DNA of 10,602 nucleotides from an uncultured Acidimicrobiales bacterium (lineage in GTDB: Bacteria; Actinomycetota; Acidimicrobiia; Acidimicrobiales; Iamiaceae), in NCBI GenBank assembly GCA_937926025.1, contig CALANQ010000006.1:1-10602 (forward strand), in the 5' to 3' direction. The notes under the pieces were generated by a model. That model saw nothing but the letters and a program-made list of their open reading frames with translations. It made no database searches and was not told where the DNA came from. Of the stretch, positions 1-6,623 are shown one piece after another (the stretch's first letter is position 1; each line of letters opens with the position of its first letter). The translations under genes and the position numbers were made by a program.

Positions 1-660
1 AAGGCCGACGACCCCGAAGTCACCGACGAGCTGCGCATCGACCTGGACCCCGGCCCCGGCGTCACCTTCGACATGGTGCGCGAGACCGCCTACGAGGTGA
101 AGGCCGTCCTCGACGAGCAGCACATCACCAGCTACGTGAAGACCAGCGGCAGCAAGGGCCTGCACATCTTCGTGCGCCTCATCCCGGAGTGGAACGGCTA
201 CGGCGTCCGCTCGGCGGCGGTGGCCCTCGCCCGTGAGCTGGAGCGGCGGCGGCCCGAGCTCATCACCGCCCAGTGGTGGAAGGAGGACCGCGGCGAACGG
301 GTCTTCGTGGACTTCAACCAGAACGCGCCCCACAAGACGGTGTTCGGCACGTGGTGCGTGCGGCCGCGGGTGGGCGCCCAGGTGTCGTGCCCGATCCCGT
401 GGGACGAGGTGGCCACCGTCGTCCTCGACGACCTCACCATCGCCAACGTGCCCGACAAGATCGCCGCCGAGGGCAACCCGTGGGCCGCCATGAACGACGA
501 GCCCCAGGACATCGGCGTGCTCATCGACTGGTACGACCGCGACCTCGACGACGGCCTGATGGACGCACCGTGGCCGCCGCAGTACCCGAAGATGCCCAAC
601 GAGCCGCCCCGGGTCAGCGCCAGCCGCGCCAAGAAGGACCCGGCCCCCGACGAGGCCTGA
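1..660 (+). CDS. ligD: LigD-type DNA primase-polymerase domain (3' part of gene)
   Basis: The reading frame is open from base 1 to the TGA at 658-660 and enters from upstream, so the N-terminus is missing. The 219 visible codons match the LigD polymerase domain (archaeo-eukaryotic primase superfamily). They show an IDLDP motif with the two metal-binding aspartates (visible residues 14 and 16), the nucleotide-binding SGSKGLH motif (49-55), the third acidic residue in FVDFNQN (D104), and a VRPRVGAQVSCPIPWDEV block typical of the C-terminal part of the domain. PolDom is about 290-300 residues, so roughly 80 are probably missing. In the family this domain adds nucleotides or fills gaps during Ku-dependent non-homologous end joining. 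The protein ends soon after the domain, so it is either a stand-alone PolDom protein or a multi-domain LigD with the polymerase last. No ligase or nuclease domain and no Ku gene is visible here. The gene symbol denotes the family only. Confidence 0.88.
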   Translation, partial: KADDPEVTDELRIDLDPGPGVTFDMVRETAYEVKAVLDEQHITSYVKTSGSKGLHIFVRLIPEWNGYGVRSAAVALARELERRRPELITAQWWKEDRGERVFVDFNQNAPHKTVFGTWCVRPRVGAQVSCPIPWDEVATVVLDDLTIANVPDKIAAEGNPWAAMNDEPQDIGVLIDWYDRDLDDGLMDAPWPPQYPKMPNEPPRVSASRAKKDPAPDEA

Positions 661-664
661 CCCC

Positions 665-1627
665 GTGATCGAGCCCGTCCCTCCGCCGCCAGCGGGTCAC
701 GTGGTGCGGCGGCCCACCGAGGCGGACATCGGGGCGATCTACGCGGTGTTCGCGTCCTACAACACCGCGCTGCTCGGGTTCGCGGACGTGACCGTCGACG
801 ACATCGTCGACAACCTGGCCGAGCCCGGGTTCGATCCGGCCACCGACGCCTGGCTGGCGCACGGCGCCGACGGTCGGCCGTCCGGCTACGGCTGCGTCTT
901 CGGCGGCACGGGACCGGCCGAACACCACGTCGAGGTGGCCGCCGCAGACCCGGAGCTGGAGCGTTGGCTGTTCGACCGGGTGCTGGCTCGCTCGGCCGAG
1001 GTCGCCTCCGAGCGGGGTCAGGACGAGGTGGCCGTCGACCTCGGGATCTACCGCAACGACGAACGGCTCCGGGCGCTGGCCGCCGAGGCCGGGTTCGCTC
1101 CCGGCACCACGTTCCAGCGCCTCCGCATCGACCATCCCGGGGCGGTGGCGGCGCCCACCCTGCCCGACGGCGTGGTGGTGCGGACCGGCGACGAGGGCGA
1201 CGACGTCCGCCGAGCCGCCCACGCCGTGATCGACGCGGCCTTCGCCGGGCAGTTCGGCATCGTCCCCCAGACCTACGACGAGTGGCACGATGCGCTCGAC
1301 GCCCGCACCTCGTTCACCTGGCCCCAGCTCGTGGTGCTGGAGCTCGACGGCCGCGCCGTCGCCGCCCGGATCGACAACGACCAGTTCGTCGGTGACGAGG
1401 ACTGCGGCTACGTGGCCCGCCTCGCCGTCGCCGAGGACGTCCGTGGCCGCGGCCTGGCCAAGGTGCTGCTGCGCGACGCCTTCGCCACCCACGCCGCCGC
1501 CGGCCGCACCGGCACCATCCTCCACGTCGACACCAACAACCCGACCCCCGCCCTGGACCTCTACCGGTCCGTGGGCATGGACCTGGTCCTGGTCATCGAC
1601 GTCTGGCGCGCCACCCGCCCCACCTGA
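665..1627 (+). CDS. Tandem GNAT-family N-acetyltransferase
   Basis: A 320-residue protein starting at GTG 665, 4 bases after the polymerase stop, so probably co-transcribed with it. It has two GNAT-like halves. The N-terminal half (about 14-155) is degenerate. The C-terminal half (about 170-315) carries a clear acetyl-CoA pyrophosphate loop, V-R-G-R-G-L-A at 259-265, followed by a helix and the motif-B-like stretch LHVDTNNPTPALDLYRSVGM (286-305). Tandem GNAT proteins with only the C-terminal half active, including mycothiol synthase MshD, are common in actinobacteria. The overall length resembles MshD, but I see nothing that fixes the substrate, so mycothiol synthase is a possibility and not a call. 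The protein should be cytoplasmic, with no signal peptide or membrane segment. The AGCCCC microsatellite and palindrome A1 follow its stop. Confidence 0.85.
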   Translation: MIEPVPPPPAGHVVRRPTEADIGAIYAVFASYNTALLGFADVTVDDIVDNLAEPGFDPATDAWLAHGADGRPSGYGCVFGGTGPAEHHVEVAAADPELERWLFDRVLARSAEVASERGQDEVAVDLGIYRNDERLRALAAEAGFAPGTTFQRLRIDHPGAVAAPTLPDGVVVRTGDEGDDVRRAAHAVIDAAFAGQFGIVPQTYDEWHDALDARTSFTWPQLVVLELDGRAVAARIDNDQFVGDEDCGYVARLAVAEDVRGRGLAKVLLRDAFATHAAAGRTGTILHVDTNNPTPALDLYRSVGMDLVLVIDVWRATRPT

Positions 1628-1643
1628 GCCGCCCCTCGCCCCG

Positions 1644-1667
1644 AGCCCCAGCCCCAGCCCCAGCCCC
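1644..1667. repeat. AGCCCC hexamer microsatellite (4 units)
   Basis: Four perfect head-to-tail copies of AGCCCC lie between the acetyltransferase stop and palindrome A1, directly abutting the left arm of the palindrome. The tract is non-coding on either plausible annotation. Such simple repeats can vary in copy number by replication slippage, and I see no sign of a function. Confidence 0.7.
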
Positions 1668-1716
1668 GAAGTTGGTGTGAAGATTGGGGCAGGACACCAA
1701 TCTTCACACCAACTTC
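1668..1716. repeat. Palindromic element A1 (likely 3'-end hairpin/terminator)
   Basis: Perfect 20-base inverted repeat. The left arm at 1668-1687 begins GAAGTTGGTGTG, the right arm at 1697-1716 ends CACACCAACTTC, and the loop is 9 bases (1688-1696). It sits 41 bases after the acetyltransferase stop and ahead of the promoter region of the molybdopterin enzyme, where a terminator for the upstream unit would be expected. There is no T-tract on either side, so it is not a textbook intrinsic terminator. Element A2 at 4572-4620 is the same sequence with one loop base changed. Confidence 0.85.
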
Positions 1717-1728
1717 CGTGGGGGCCGG

Positions 1729-1757
1729 GTGACGGGGTGCGCGATCGCGAGTAGGTT
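1729..1757 (+). promoter_or_regulatory. Candidate promoter of the molybdopterin enzyme gene
   Basis: A possible -35 GTGACG (1729-1734) is separated by 17 bases from a possible -10 TAGGTT (1752-1757), which fits the actinobacterial TAnnnT pattern. Transcription would start near 1764, giving a leader of about 25 bases that contains the GGGAGGA ribosome-binding site (1780-1786). It lies just after palindrome A1 in an otherwise featureless gap. The -35 is a partial match only, so this is a candidate. Confidence 0.35.
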
Positions 1758-1775
1758 CGTTTGTTGAACTGACTC
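1749..1775. promoter_or_regulatory. Candidate operator: imperfect inverted repeat over the -10 region
   Basis: GAGTAGGTTC (1749-1758) and GAACTGACTC (1766-1775) match as inverted half-sites at 8 of 10 positions, separated by GTTTGTT. The repeat covers the candidate -10 and start point of the molybdopterin enzyme/HxlR unit, where binding would block transcription. HxlR-family dimers bind imperfect palindromes of about this size and many control their own operons, so self-regulation by the downstream HxlR protein is a reasonable but untested guess. Confidence 0.3.
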
Positions 1776-1789
1776 GCTCGGGAGGATCC

Positions 1790-4090
1790 GTGACCGACCT
1801 CGCTTCTCCGCCATCGTCCTCGTCGCCTTCGTCGCCTTCCTCGTCTGGCTCGGGCGACGAGTGGCACCAGACGGCCTGCATCCTGTGCAGCATCAACTGC
1901 GGGATCGAGGTGAAGCTCGACGGTCGCCGCTTCGCCCGCATCCGGGGCGACAAGACCCACCCCACATCCGAGGGGTACACGTGCGAGAAGGCGCTGCGCC
2001 TCGACCACTACCAGAGCTCCACCGACCGGCTCACCAGCCCGATGCGGCGGCGCGACGACGGCACGTTCGAGGCCATCGACTGGGACACGGCCATCGCCGA
2101 GATCGCCGAGCGCTTCCGGGCCGTGGCCGACGCCCACGGCGGGGAGTCGATCTTCTACTACGGGGGCGGCGGCCAGGGGAACCACCTGGGCGGCGGGTAC
2201 AGCAGCGCCACACGCGCTGCCCTCGGCTCCCGGTACGCCTCCAACGCGCTGGCCCAGGAGAAGACCGGTGAGTTCTGGGTGGACGGGCAGCTGTTCGGCA
2301 AGCCGCAGTGCCACACCACCGGCGACTACGAGCACGCCGAGGTCGCCGTGTTCCTCGGGAAGAACCCGTGGCAGTCCCACGGCTTCCCCCGGGCCCGCCC
2401 GATCATCAAGGCCATCGCCAACGATCCCGACCGGTGCCTCATCGTCATCGATCCCCGCCGCACCGAGTCCGCCGACCTGGCCGACATCCACCTCCAGGTG
2501 AAGCCGGGCACCGACGCCTGGTGCCTGACCGCGCTCCTCGCCATCCTCGTGGAGGAGGACCTGGTCGACCACGCCTTCCTCGACGACCACGCCAACCGGT
2601 TCGAGGAGCTGGCCGGCCTGCTCGGCGGCGTCGACATCGCCCGCAGCGCCGACATCTGCGGGGTCGACGAGGACCTGCTGCGCACCACGGCCCGGCGCAT
2701 GGCCGCCGCCCGGAGCATGTCGATCTTCGAGGACCTCGGCATCCAGCAGGCCCCGCACTCCACACTGAACTCGTGGCTGGAGAAGCTGATCTGGCTGGTC
2801 ACCGGGAACTTCGGCAAGGCCGGGGCGATGAACCTGCACACCGCCTTCGCCCAGCTGTTCGGCCGCAGCACGGCCACGCCTCCCACCCCGGTGGGCGGCC
2901 ACCGGATCCTCGCCGGACTGGTCCCCTCGGCGGTGATCCCCGACGAGATCCTCACCGACCACCCCGACCGCTTCCGGGCCATGCTCATCGAGAGCTCCAA
3001 CCCGGCCCACTCGCTGCCGGACTCGAAGCGCTGGCGAGAAGCGCTGCGGGCGCTGGAGCTGGTGGTGGTCATCGACGTGGCCATGACCGAGACCGCCCGG
3101 GAGGCCGACTACGTGCTGCCGGCGTCCACCCAGTTCGAGAAGTGGGAGTGCACCTTCTTCACGTTGGAGTTCCCGGCCAACGCCTTCCAGCTGCGCCGCC
3201 CGCTGCTCCCCGCCACGCCCGGCACCCTGCCCGAGCCCGAGATCCACACCCGGCTGGTCCGGGCCCTCGGCGCCCTGTCCGACGACGACCTCGCACCCCT
3301 CCGTGAGGCTGCCGCTGCCGGGCGAGCCGAGTTCGCCGATGCGTTCCTGAACGCCATGCTCACCCAGCCCCACCTGTCGAAGCTCGCACCGGTGGTGCTC
3401 TACGAGACGCTGGGCCAGACGCTGCCCGAGGGGGCGGCCGCGGCCGCCGCCGTGTGGGGGCTGTGCCAGATCGTGGCCATGACCTACCCCGCGTCGGTGC
3501 AGCAGGCCGGGCACGCCGACGGCAACGCCCTGTTCGACGCCGTCATGGCCAACCCGCAGGGCGTGGTGTTCACGCTCGACGACTTCGGCGCCACGTGGGA
3601 CCGCATGGAGACACCGGACAAGCGCATCAACCTGGTGGTCGACGACCTCGTCGCGGAGCTCCAGGGCCTGGCCACCGAGGACCCCACCGCCCGCCACGCC
3701 GAGTTCCCGTTCGTGCTGTCCGCCGGCGAGCGCCGATCGTCCACCGCCAACACCGCCTACCGGGACCCGAGCTGGCGGAAGAAGGACCCGTCCGGCGCCC
3801 TGCGCATCCACCCCGACGACGCCGCCGGCATCGGCGCCACCGACGGGTGCGTGGTCCGCATCACCACCGAGGCCGGGTCCGCCGAGGTGCCCGTGGAGGT
3901 CACCGACACCATGCACCTCGGCCACGTCTCGCTGCCCAACGGCTTCGGCCTGGACTATCCCGACGCCGACGGCACCCGGGTCCGCCACGGCGTCGCCCCC
4001 AACGAGCCGACCTCGGTCGACAACCGGGACTGGTTCGCAGGCACCCCGCTCCACAAGAACGTGCGGGCCCGCCTGGAGGTGGTGGCGTGA
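1790..4090 (+). CDS. Molybdopterin-dependent oxidoreductase, FdhF/NapA-like, 4Fe-4S
   Basis: A 766-residue single-subunit enzyme of the DMSO reductase superfamily. The GTG start at 1790 is chosen because GGAGGA lies 3 bases upstream, and no other start is nearer the first domain. After a Ser/Pro-rich stretch of about 20 residues comes the 4Fe-4S site C30-x2-C33-x3-C37-x27-C65, followed by K67, which matches the electron-relay lysine of formate dehydrogenase H and NapA. Pterin-binding features include YYGGGGQGNH (123-132), a later IDPRRTESADLAD segment and KPGTD. The C-terminal 110 residues form a MopB_CT-like domain ending in NVRARLEVVA. There is no Tat signal, so it is cytoplasmic. The region expected to hold the metal ligand reads SNALAQEKTG (151-160), with no Cys, Sec or Ser, so the substrate cannot be guessed from the ligand. 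Formate dehydrogenase-like activity is possible but unproven. No electron-transfer partner is adjacent. The stop overlaps the start of the HxlR gene. Confidence 0.88.
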   Translation: MTDLASPPSSSSPSSPSSSGSGDEWHQTACILCSINCGIEVKLDGRRFARIRGDKTHPTSEGYTCEKALRLDHYQSSTDRLTSPMRRRDDGTFEAIDWDTAIAEIAERFRAVADAHGGESIFYYGGGGQGNHLGGGYSSATRAALGSRYASNALAQEKTGEFWVDGQLFGKPQCHTTGDYEHAEVAVFLGKNPWQSHGFPRARPIIKAIANDPDRCLIVIDPRRTESADLADIHLQVKPGTDAWCLTALLAILVEEDLVDHAFLDDHANRFEELAGLLGGVDIARSADICGVDEDLLRTTARRMAAARSMSIFEDLGIQQAPHSTLNSWLEKLIWLVTGNFGKAGAMNLHTAFAQLFGRSTATPPTPVGGHRILAGLVPSAVIPDEILTDHPDRFRAMLIESSNPAHSLPDSKRWREALRALELVVVIDVAMTETAREADYVLPASTQFEKWECTFFTLEFPANAFQLRRPLLPATPGTLPEPEIHTRLVRALGALSDDDLAPLREAAAAGRAEFADAFLNAMLTQPHLSKLAPVVLYETLGQTLPEGAAAAAAVWGLCQIVAMTYPASVQQAGHADGNALFDAVMANPQGVVFTLDDFGATWDRMETPDKRINLVVDDLVAELQGLATEDPTARHAEFPFVLSAGERRSSTANTAYRDPSWRKKDPSGALRIHPDDAAGIGATDGCVVRITTEAGSAEVPVEVTDTMHLGHVSLPNGFGLDYPDADGTRVRHGVAPNEPTSVDNRDWFAGTPLHKNVRARLEVVA

Positions 4091-4545
4091 GGCGCACCCG
4101 CTTCGACGACTGGCCCTGCCCCATCGCCCGCACCACCGACCTGCTCGGCGACTGGTGGACGCCGCTCGTGCTGCGCGAGGCGTTCTCCGGGCGACGCCGC
4201 TTCGACGAGTTCCAGCGCGCCCTCGGCATCCCCAAGGCGGTGCTCTCGGCCCGCCTCGACCGCCTCGTGGACGACGGCCTGATGGTCACCGTCGAGTACC
4301 AGGACAACCCGGTCCGCCACGAGTACCGGCTCACCCCGAAGGGCCGGGCCATGTGGGACGTGCTGGCCGCCATGTGGCGCTGGGGATCGGACTGGGCGTT
4401 CGACGGCGAGCCGCCCGTCATCCTCTCCGACCGCGAGACCCACCAGGAGGTGGTCCCCCTGGTGGTCGACGAGAACAGCGGCGCCCCGCTGGACCCCCGC
4501 CGCCTCCGCATGCGCCGCAACCCGAGGACCGACGTCTCCGCCTGA
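4087..4545 (+). CDS. HxlR-family winged-helix transcriptional regulator
   Basis: A 152-residue regulator. The GTG start at 4087 overlaps the upstream TGA in a GTGA junction, which implies translational coupling, and residues before it in this frame are antisense-like junk. The HxlR domain is clear. CPIARTTDLLGDWWTPLVLREAF (from residue 11) leads into RFDEFQRALGIPKAVLSARLDRLVDDGLM, the recognition helix and its turn, then a wing containing VRHEYRLTPKGRAMWDVL. The N-terminal Cys11 matches the position used for redox or electrophile sensing in YodB and HypR, so a thiol-based switch is possible. The C-terminal tail after residue 110 is Arg-rich and unassigned. The obvious target is its own operon through the inverted repeat at 1749-1775, which is inference. 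Confidence 0.92.
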   Translation: MRRTRFDDWPCPIARTTDLLGDWWTPLVLREAFSGRRRFDEFQRALGIPKAVLSARLDRLVDDGLMVTVEYQDNPVRHEYRLTPKGRAMWDVLAAMWRWGSDWAFDGEPPVILSDRETHQEVVPLVVDENSGAPLDPRRLRMRRNPRTDVSA

Positions 4546-4569
4546 CCGCCCACTCACCCGCCCTCCACC

Positions 4570-4622
4570 CCGAAGTTGGTGTGAAGATTGGGCCAGGACA
4601 CCAATCTTCACACCAACTTCGG
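4570..4622. repeat. Palindromic element A2 between convergent genes (likely bidirectional terminator)
   Basis: Perfect 22-base inverted repeat. The left arm is 4570-4591, the right arm is 4601-4622, and the loop is 9 bases (4592-4600). The 49-base core (4572-4620) equals element A1 except for one loop base. It lies 24 bases after the HxlR stop on + and 40 bases past the exonuclease stop on -. A symmetric hairpin here could end transcription from both sides. No T-tract is present. Confidence 0.87.
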
Positions 4623-4662
4623 TGGGGTGAGGGGAGGCGGGTCCGATCTGGCCGTGGCCGGC

Positions 4663-5541
4663 TCAGGCGAGGCGCTGGGCGAGCTTCTCGGCTCGTTCGA
4701 CGAGGTTGTCGGCGTCGAGACGCTCGGCGATGGCGGCCAGCTCGGGCTTGGGGCCGGTCCAGCGGAGCTCATCGACATCGGTGACCGTCGGGACCCCGTC
4801 GGTCTGGATGGTGGCGATGAGGCGGAACAGCAGGGCGTCGTCGAACTGCTCCCGGAGCGTGGCGCCGAGCTTGGCCGCACCCCGGACGGTGACGTCCCAG
4901 TCGGCCGGATCCTGCGGGATGTCCTCGAGGTGGCCGTAGCGGGCGAGGATGGCGGCAGCCGACTTGGCCCCCCAGCCGGGCAGGCCGGGGAAGCCGTCGG
5001 CGGTGTCGCCCACGAGTCCCAGGTAGTCGGCGATGGACTCCGGCGGCACGCCGAACTTCTCCTGCACCTCGTTGACGCCGCTCACCAGCCCCTTGCGCCG
5101 GTCGAGCTGGAACACCTTGCCGCCGACGCACTGGCCGAGGTCCTTGTCGGGCGTGCAGATGTAGACCCGGTCGACCCGATCGTCCTCAGCGGCCACCAGG
5201 GCGGCGGCACCGAGCGCGTCGTCGGCCTCGTACTCCACCATCGGGAACACCACGAACCCCAGGGCGTCGAGCAGCTCCTCGATGAGGGGGAACTGCGAGT
5301 GCAGCTCCGGCTCGATGCCCGACCCGTCCTTGTACGGCTCGTACAGCTCGTTGCGGAAGCTCGGGATGATGTGGTCCGTGGCGATGCCGACGTGGGTGGC
5401 CCCGTCCTCGAGCAGCATCAGCATCGACCCCGCCACGCCGCGGGTCGCCCCGACCTCCTGCCCCGCCTCCGTCACGTGCGACGGCAGCGCGAAGTGGTAC
5501 CGGAACAGCTCGTAGGTCCCATCGACCAGGTGCACCTGCAT
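4663..5541 (-). CDS. 5'-3' exonuclease (stand-alone FEN/PIN-like domain)
   Basis: A 292-residue protein homologous to the 5' nuclease domain of DNA polymerase I, without any polymerase part. The family removes 5' flaps and RNA primers during lagging-strand synthesis and repair. The metal-binding acidic residues are in place: D7 in HLVDGTY, E105/D107/D108 in EYEADDAL, D132/D134 in TPDKDLGQ, and D179/D182 in GDTADGFPG. A helix-hairpin-helix-like segment, PGLPGWGAKSAAAIL, follows (185-199). The start at ATG 5541 gives the usual MxVHLVDGTYELFR beginning, and GGTAAGG lies 9 bases upstream. ATG 5550 would add three residues but leaves no space for that site. Many actinobacteria carry such a protein in addition to PolA. 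It is convergent with the HxlR gene and divergent from the flavoprotein gene. Confidence 0.9.
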   Translation of the reverse strand: MQVHLVDGTYELFRYHFALPSHVTEAGQEVGATRGVAGSMLMLLEDGATHVGIATDHIIPSFRNELYEPYKDGSGIEPELHSQFPLIEELLDALGFVVFPMVEYEADDALGAAALVAAEDDRVDRVYICTPDKDLGQCVGGKVFQLDRRKGLVSGVNEVQEKFGVPPESIADYLGLVGDTADGFPGLPGWGAKSAAAILARYGHLEDIPQDPADWDVTVRGAAKLGATLREQFDDALLFRLIATIQTDGVPTVTDVDELRWTGPKPELAAIAERLDADNLVERAEKLAQRLA

Positions 5542-5719
5542 GACGGCCATCCTTACCGACCCGTCGCCCGGCCGCGCCCGCCGCCTCACCAGCCCCCGAG
5601 CACCCACCACCGAACCGAACCTGTTGCACGAACGACCCAGAACCGGACGTCTCTCTGCAGCAAGTTCCCCGGGGGCACCGCTCGGGCAGAGGGGCGGGAT
5701 CCCTGGAAGGCTGTTCGCC

Positions 5720-6445
5720 ATGAGCAGCAGCGACTCCGCACCGGACCTCACGGGGCTCAACGCCCTGTTCCTGAACGCCACGCTGAAGCGGTCGCCCGAG
5801 GTGTCGAACACCCAGGCCCTCGTCGACGCGAGCGCGGCGATCATGGAGGCGCACGGCGTCGGCACCACCGGCACCCGCGTCATCGACCACGACGTCGCCA
5901 CCGGCGTCTGGCCCGACATGACCGAGCACGGCTGGGACACCGATGCCTGGCCGGAGCTCCAGGAGGAGGTCTGGAAGGCCGACATCCTCGTGCTGGCCGG
6001 GCCGATCTGGCTGGGTGACAACAGCTCCGTGATGAAGCAGATCATCGAGCGGCTCTACGGGAGCTCCCACCTGCTCAACGACGACGGGCAGTACCGCTAC
6101 TACGGCCGCGTCGCCGGCTGCCTGATCACCGGCAACGAGGACGGCATCAAGCACTGCGCCCAGAACGTCCTGTACTCGTTGCAGCACATCGGGTACGTCA
6201 TCCCGCCCCAGGCCGACGCCGGGTGGATCGGCGAGGCCGGCCCCGGCCCGTCGTACCTCGACCCGGGTTCGGGCGGCCCCGACAACGACTTCACCAACCG
6301 GAACACCACGTTCATGACGTGGAACCTGCTGCACCTGGCGAAGATGCTGAAGGACGCCGGCGGCATCACCCCCTACGGCAACCAGCGCTCGGCCTGGGAC
6401 GAGGGCCAGCGCTTCGACTGGGAGAACCCCGAGTACCGCCGCTGA
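5720..6445 (+). CDS. Flavodoxin-like NAD(P)H-dependent FMN oxidoreductase
   Basis: A 241-residue flavodoxin-fold protein of the NADPH-dependent FMN reductase/flavodoxin_2 type. The start at ATG 5720 is supported by GGAAGG at 5705-5710, 9 bases upstream. Phosphate-binding loop residues are in LNATLKRSPEVSNT (18-31). The flavin-contacting segments are AGPIWLGDNSS (93-103) and LITGNEDGIKHC (135-146). The C-terminal half has an aromatic-rich region with NTTFMTWNLLHLAKMLK (195-211). The substrate is unknown; relatives reduce quinones, azo compounds, nitro compounds or iron. It is monocistronic: the exonuclease gene diverges upstream across 178 bases, where I see no convincing promoter, and palindrome B1 follows. 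Confidence 0.85.
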   Translation: MSSSDSAPDLTGLNALFLNATLKRSPEVSNTQALVDASAAIMEAHGVGTTGTRVIDHDVATGVWPDMTEHGWDTDAWPELQEEVWKADILVLAGPIWLGDNSSVMKQIIERLYGSSHLLNDDGQYRYYGRVAGCLITGNEDGIKHCAQNVLYSLQHIGYVIPPQADAGWIGEAGPGPSYLDPGSGGPDNDFTNRNTTFMTWNLLHLAKMLKDAGGITPYGNQRSAWDEGQRFDWENPEYRR

Positions 6446-6483
6446 CCTGACGGCATCCGCCCCCGCTCCCCGCTCCCTGGACG

Positions 6484-6531
6484 AACTTCGTGTGGAGGCG
6501 GGACGTTTCCGCACCGGTCCCACACGAAGTT
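6484..6531. repeat. Palindromic element B1
   Basis: A 48-base element with perfect 12-base arms: AACTTCGTGTGG at 6484-6495 and its complement CCACACGAAGTT at 6520-6531. An inner GCGG/CCGC pairing is possible at 6498-6501 and 6509-6512. It starts 39 bases after the flavoprotein stop, in the terminator position. It is followed by GCAGCGGGGTGG, which also follows the sister copy B2, so the repeat unit is about 73 bases in tandem. Confidence 0.83.
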
Positions 6532-6556
6532 GCAGCGGGGTGGGGGCCGCCCTGCG

Positions 6557-6604
6557 AACTTCGTGTGGATGCGGATCGTTTCTGTACCGATCCCACACGA
6601 AGTT
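6557..6604. repeat. Palindromic element B2 (tandem copy of B1)
   Basis: Same 12-base arms as B1, at 6557-6568 and 6593-6604, with an interior that differs from B1 at 6 positions. GGATCG and CGATCC inside can also pair (6573-6578 with 6588-6593), competing at one base with the outer stem. It ends 20 bases past the stop of the DUF4430 gene on -, so B1 and B2 serve as a pair between convergent units. No T-tract is seen. Confidence 0.83.
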
Positions 6605-6623
6605 GCAGCGGGGTGGTGGTCGG

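Noticed and set aside
614..4054. Open minus-strand frame of 1146 codons opposite the acetyltransferase and molybdoenzyme genes
   Set aside because: The translation is Gly/Val/Arg-rich low-complexity text with no domain, and the plus-strand genes have clear family motifs. It is an antisense shadow of GC-rich coding DNA.
5620..5660. Promoter for the flavoprotein gene (TTGCAC at 5624)
   Set aside because: No TAnnnT-type -10 occurs at a suitable distance, so the call cannot be supported.
5540..5719. Longer N-terminus of the flavoprotein from ATG 5540
   Set aside because: The extra 60 residues are Pro/Arg-rich without family similarity, overlap the exonuclease start, and the start at 5720 has a good ribosome-binding site.
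4588..6018. Open plus-strand frame of 476 codons opposite the exonuclease gene
   Set aside because: It starts inside palindrome A2, has no recognisable domain and is antisense to a gene with all its catalytic residues in place.
5542..6045. Longer N-terminus of the exonuclease on the minus strand
   Set aside because: The extension runs antisense through the flavoprotein gene, and homologous nucleases begin at the VHLVDGTYELF motif.
6484..6604. CRISPR-like repeat pair
   Set aside because: Only two units, each internally palindromic, with no regular spacer series and no cas genes.
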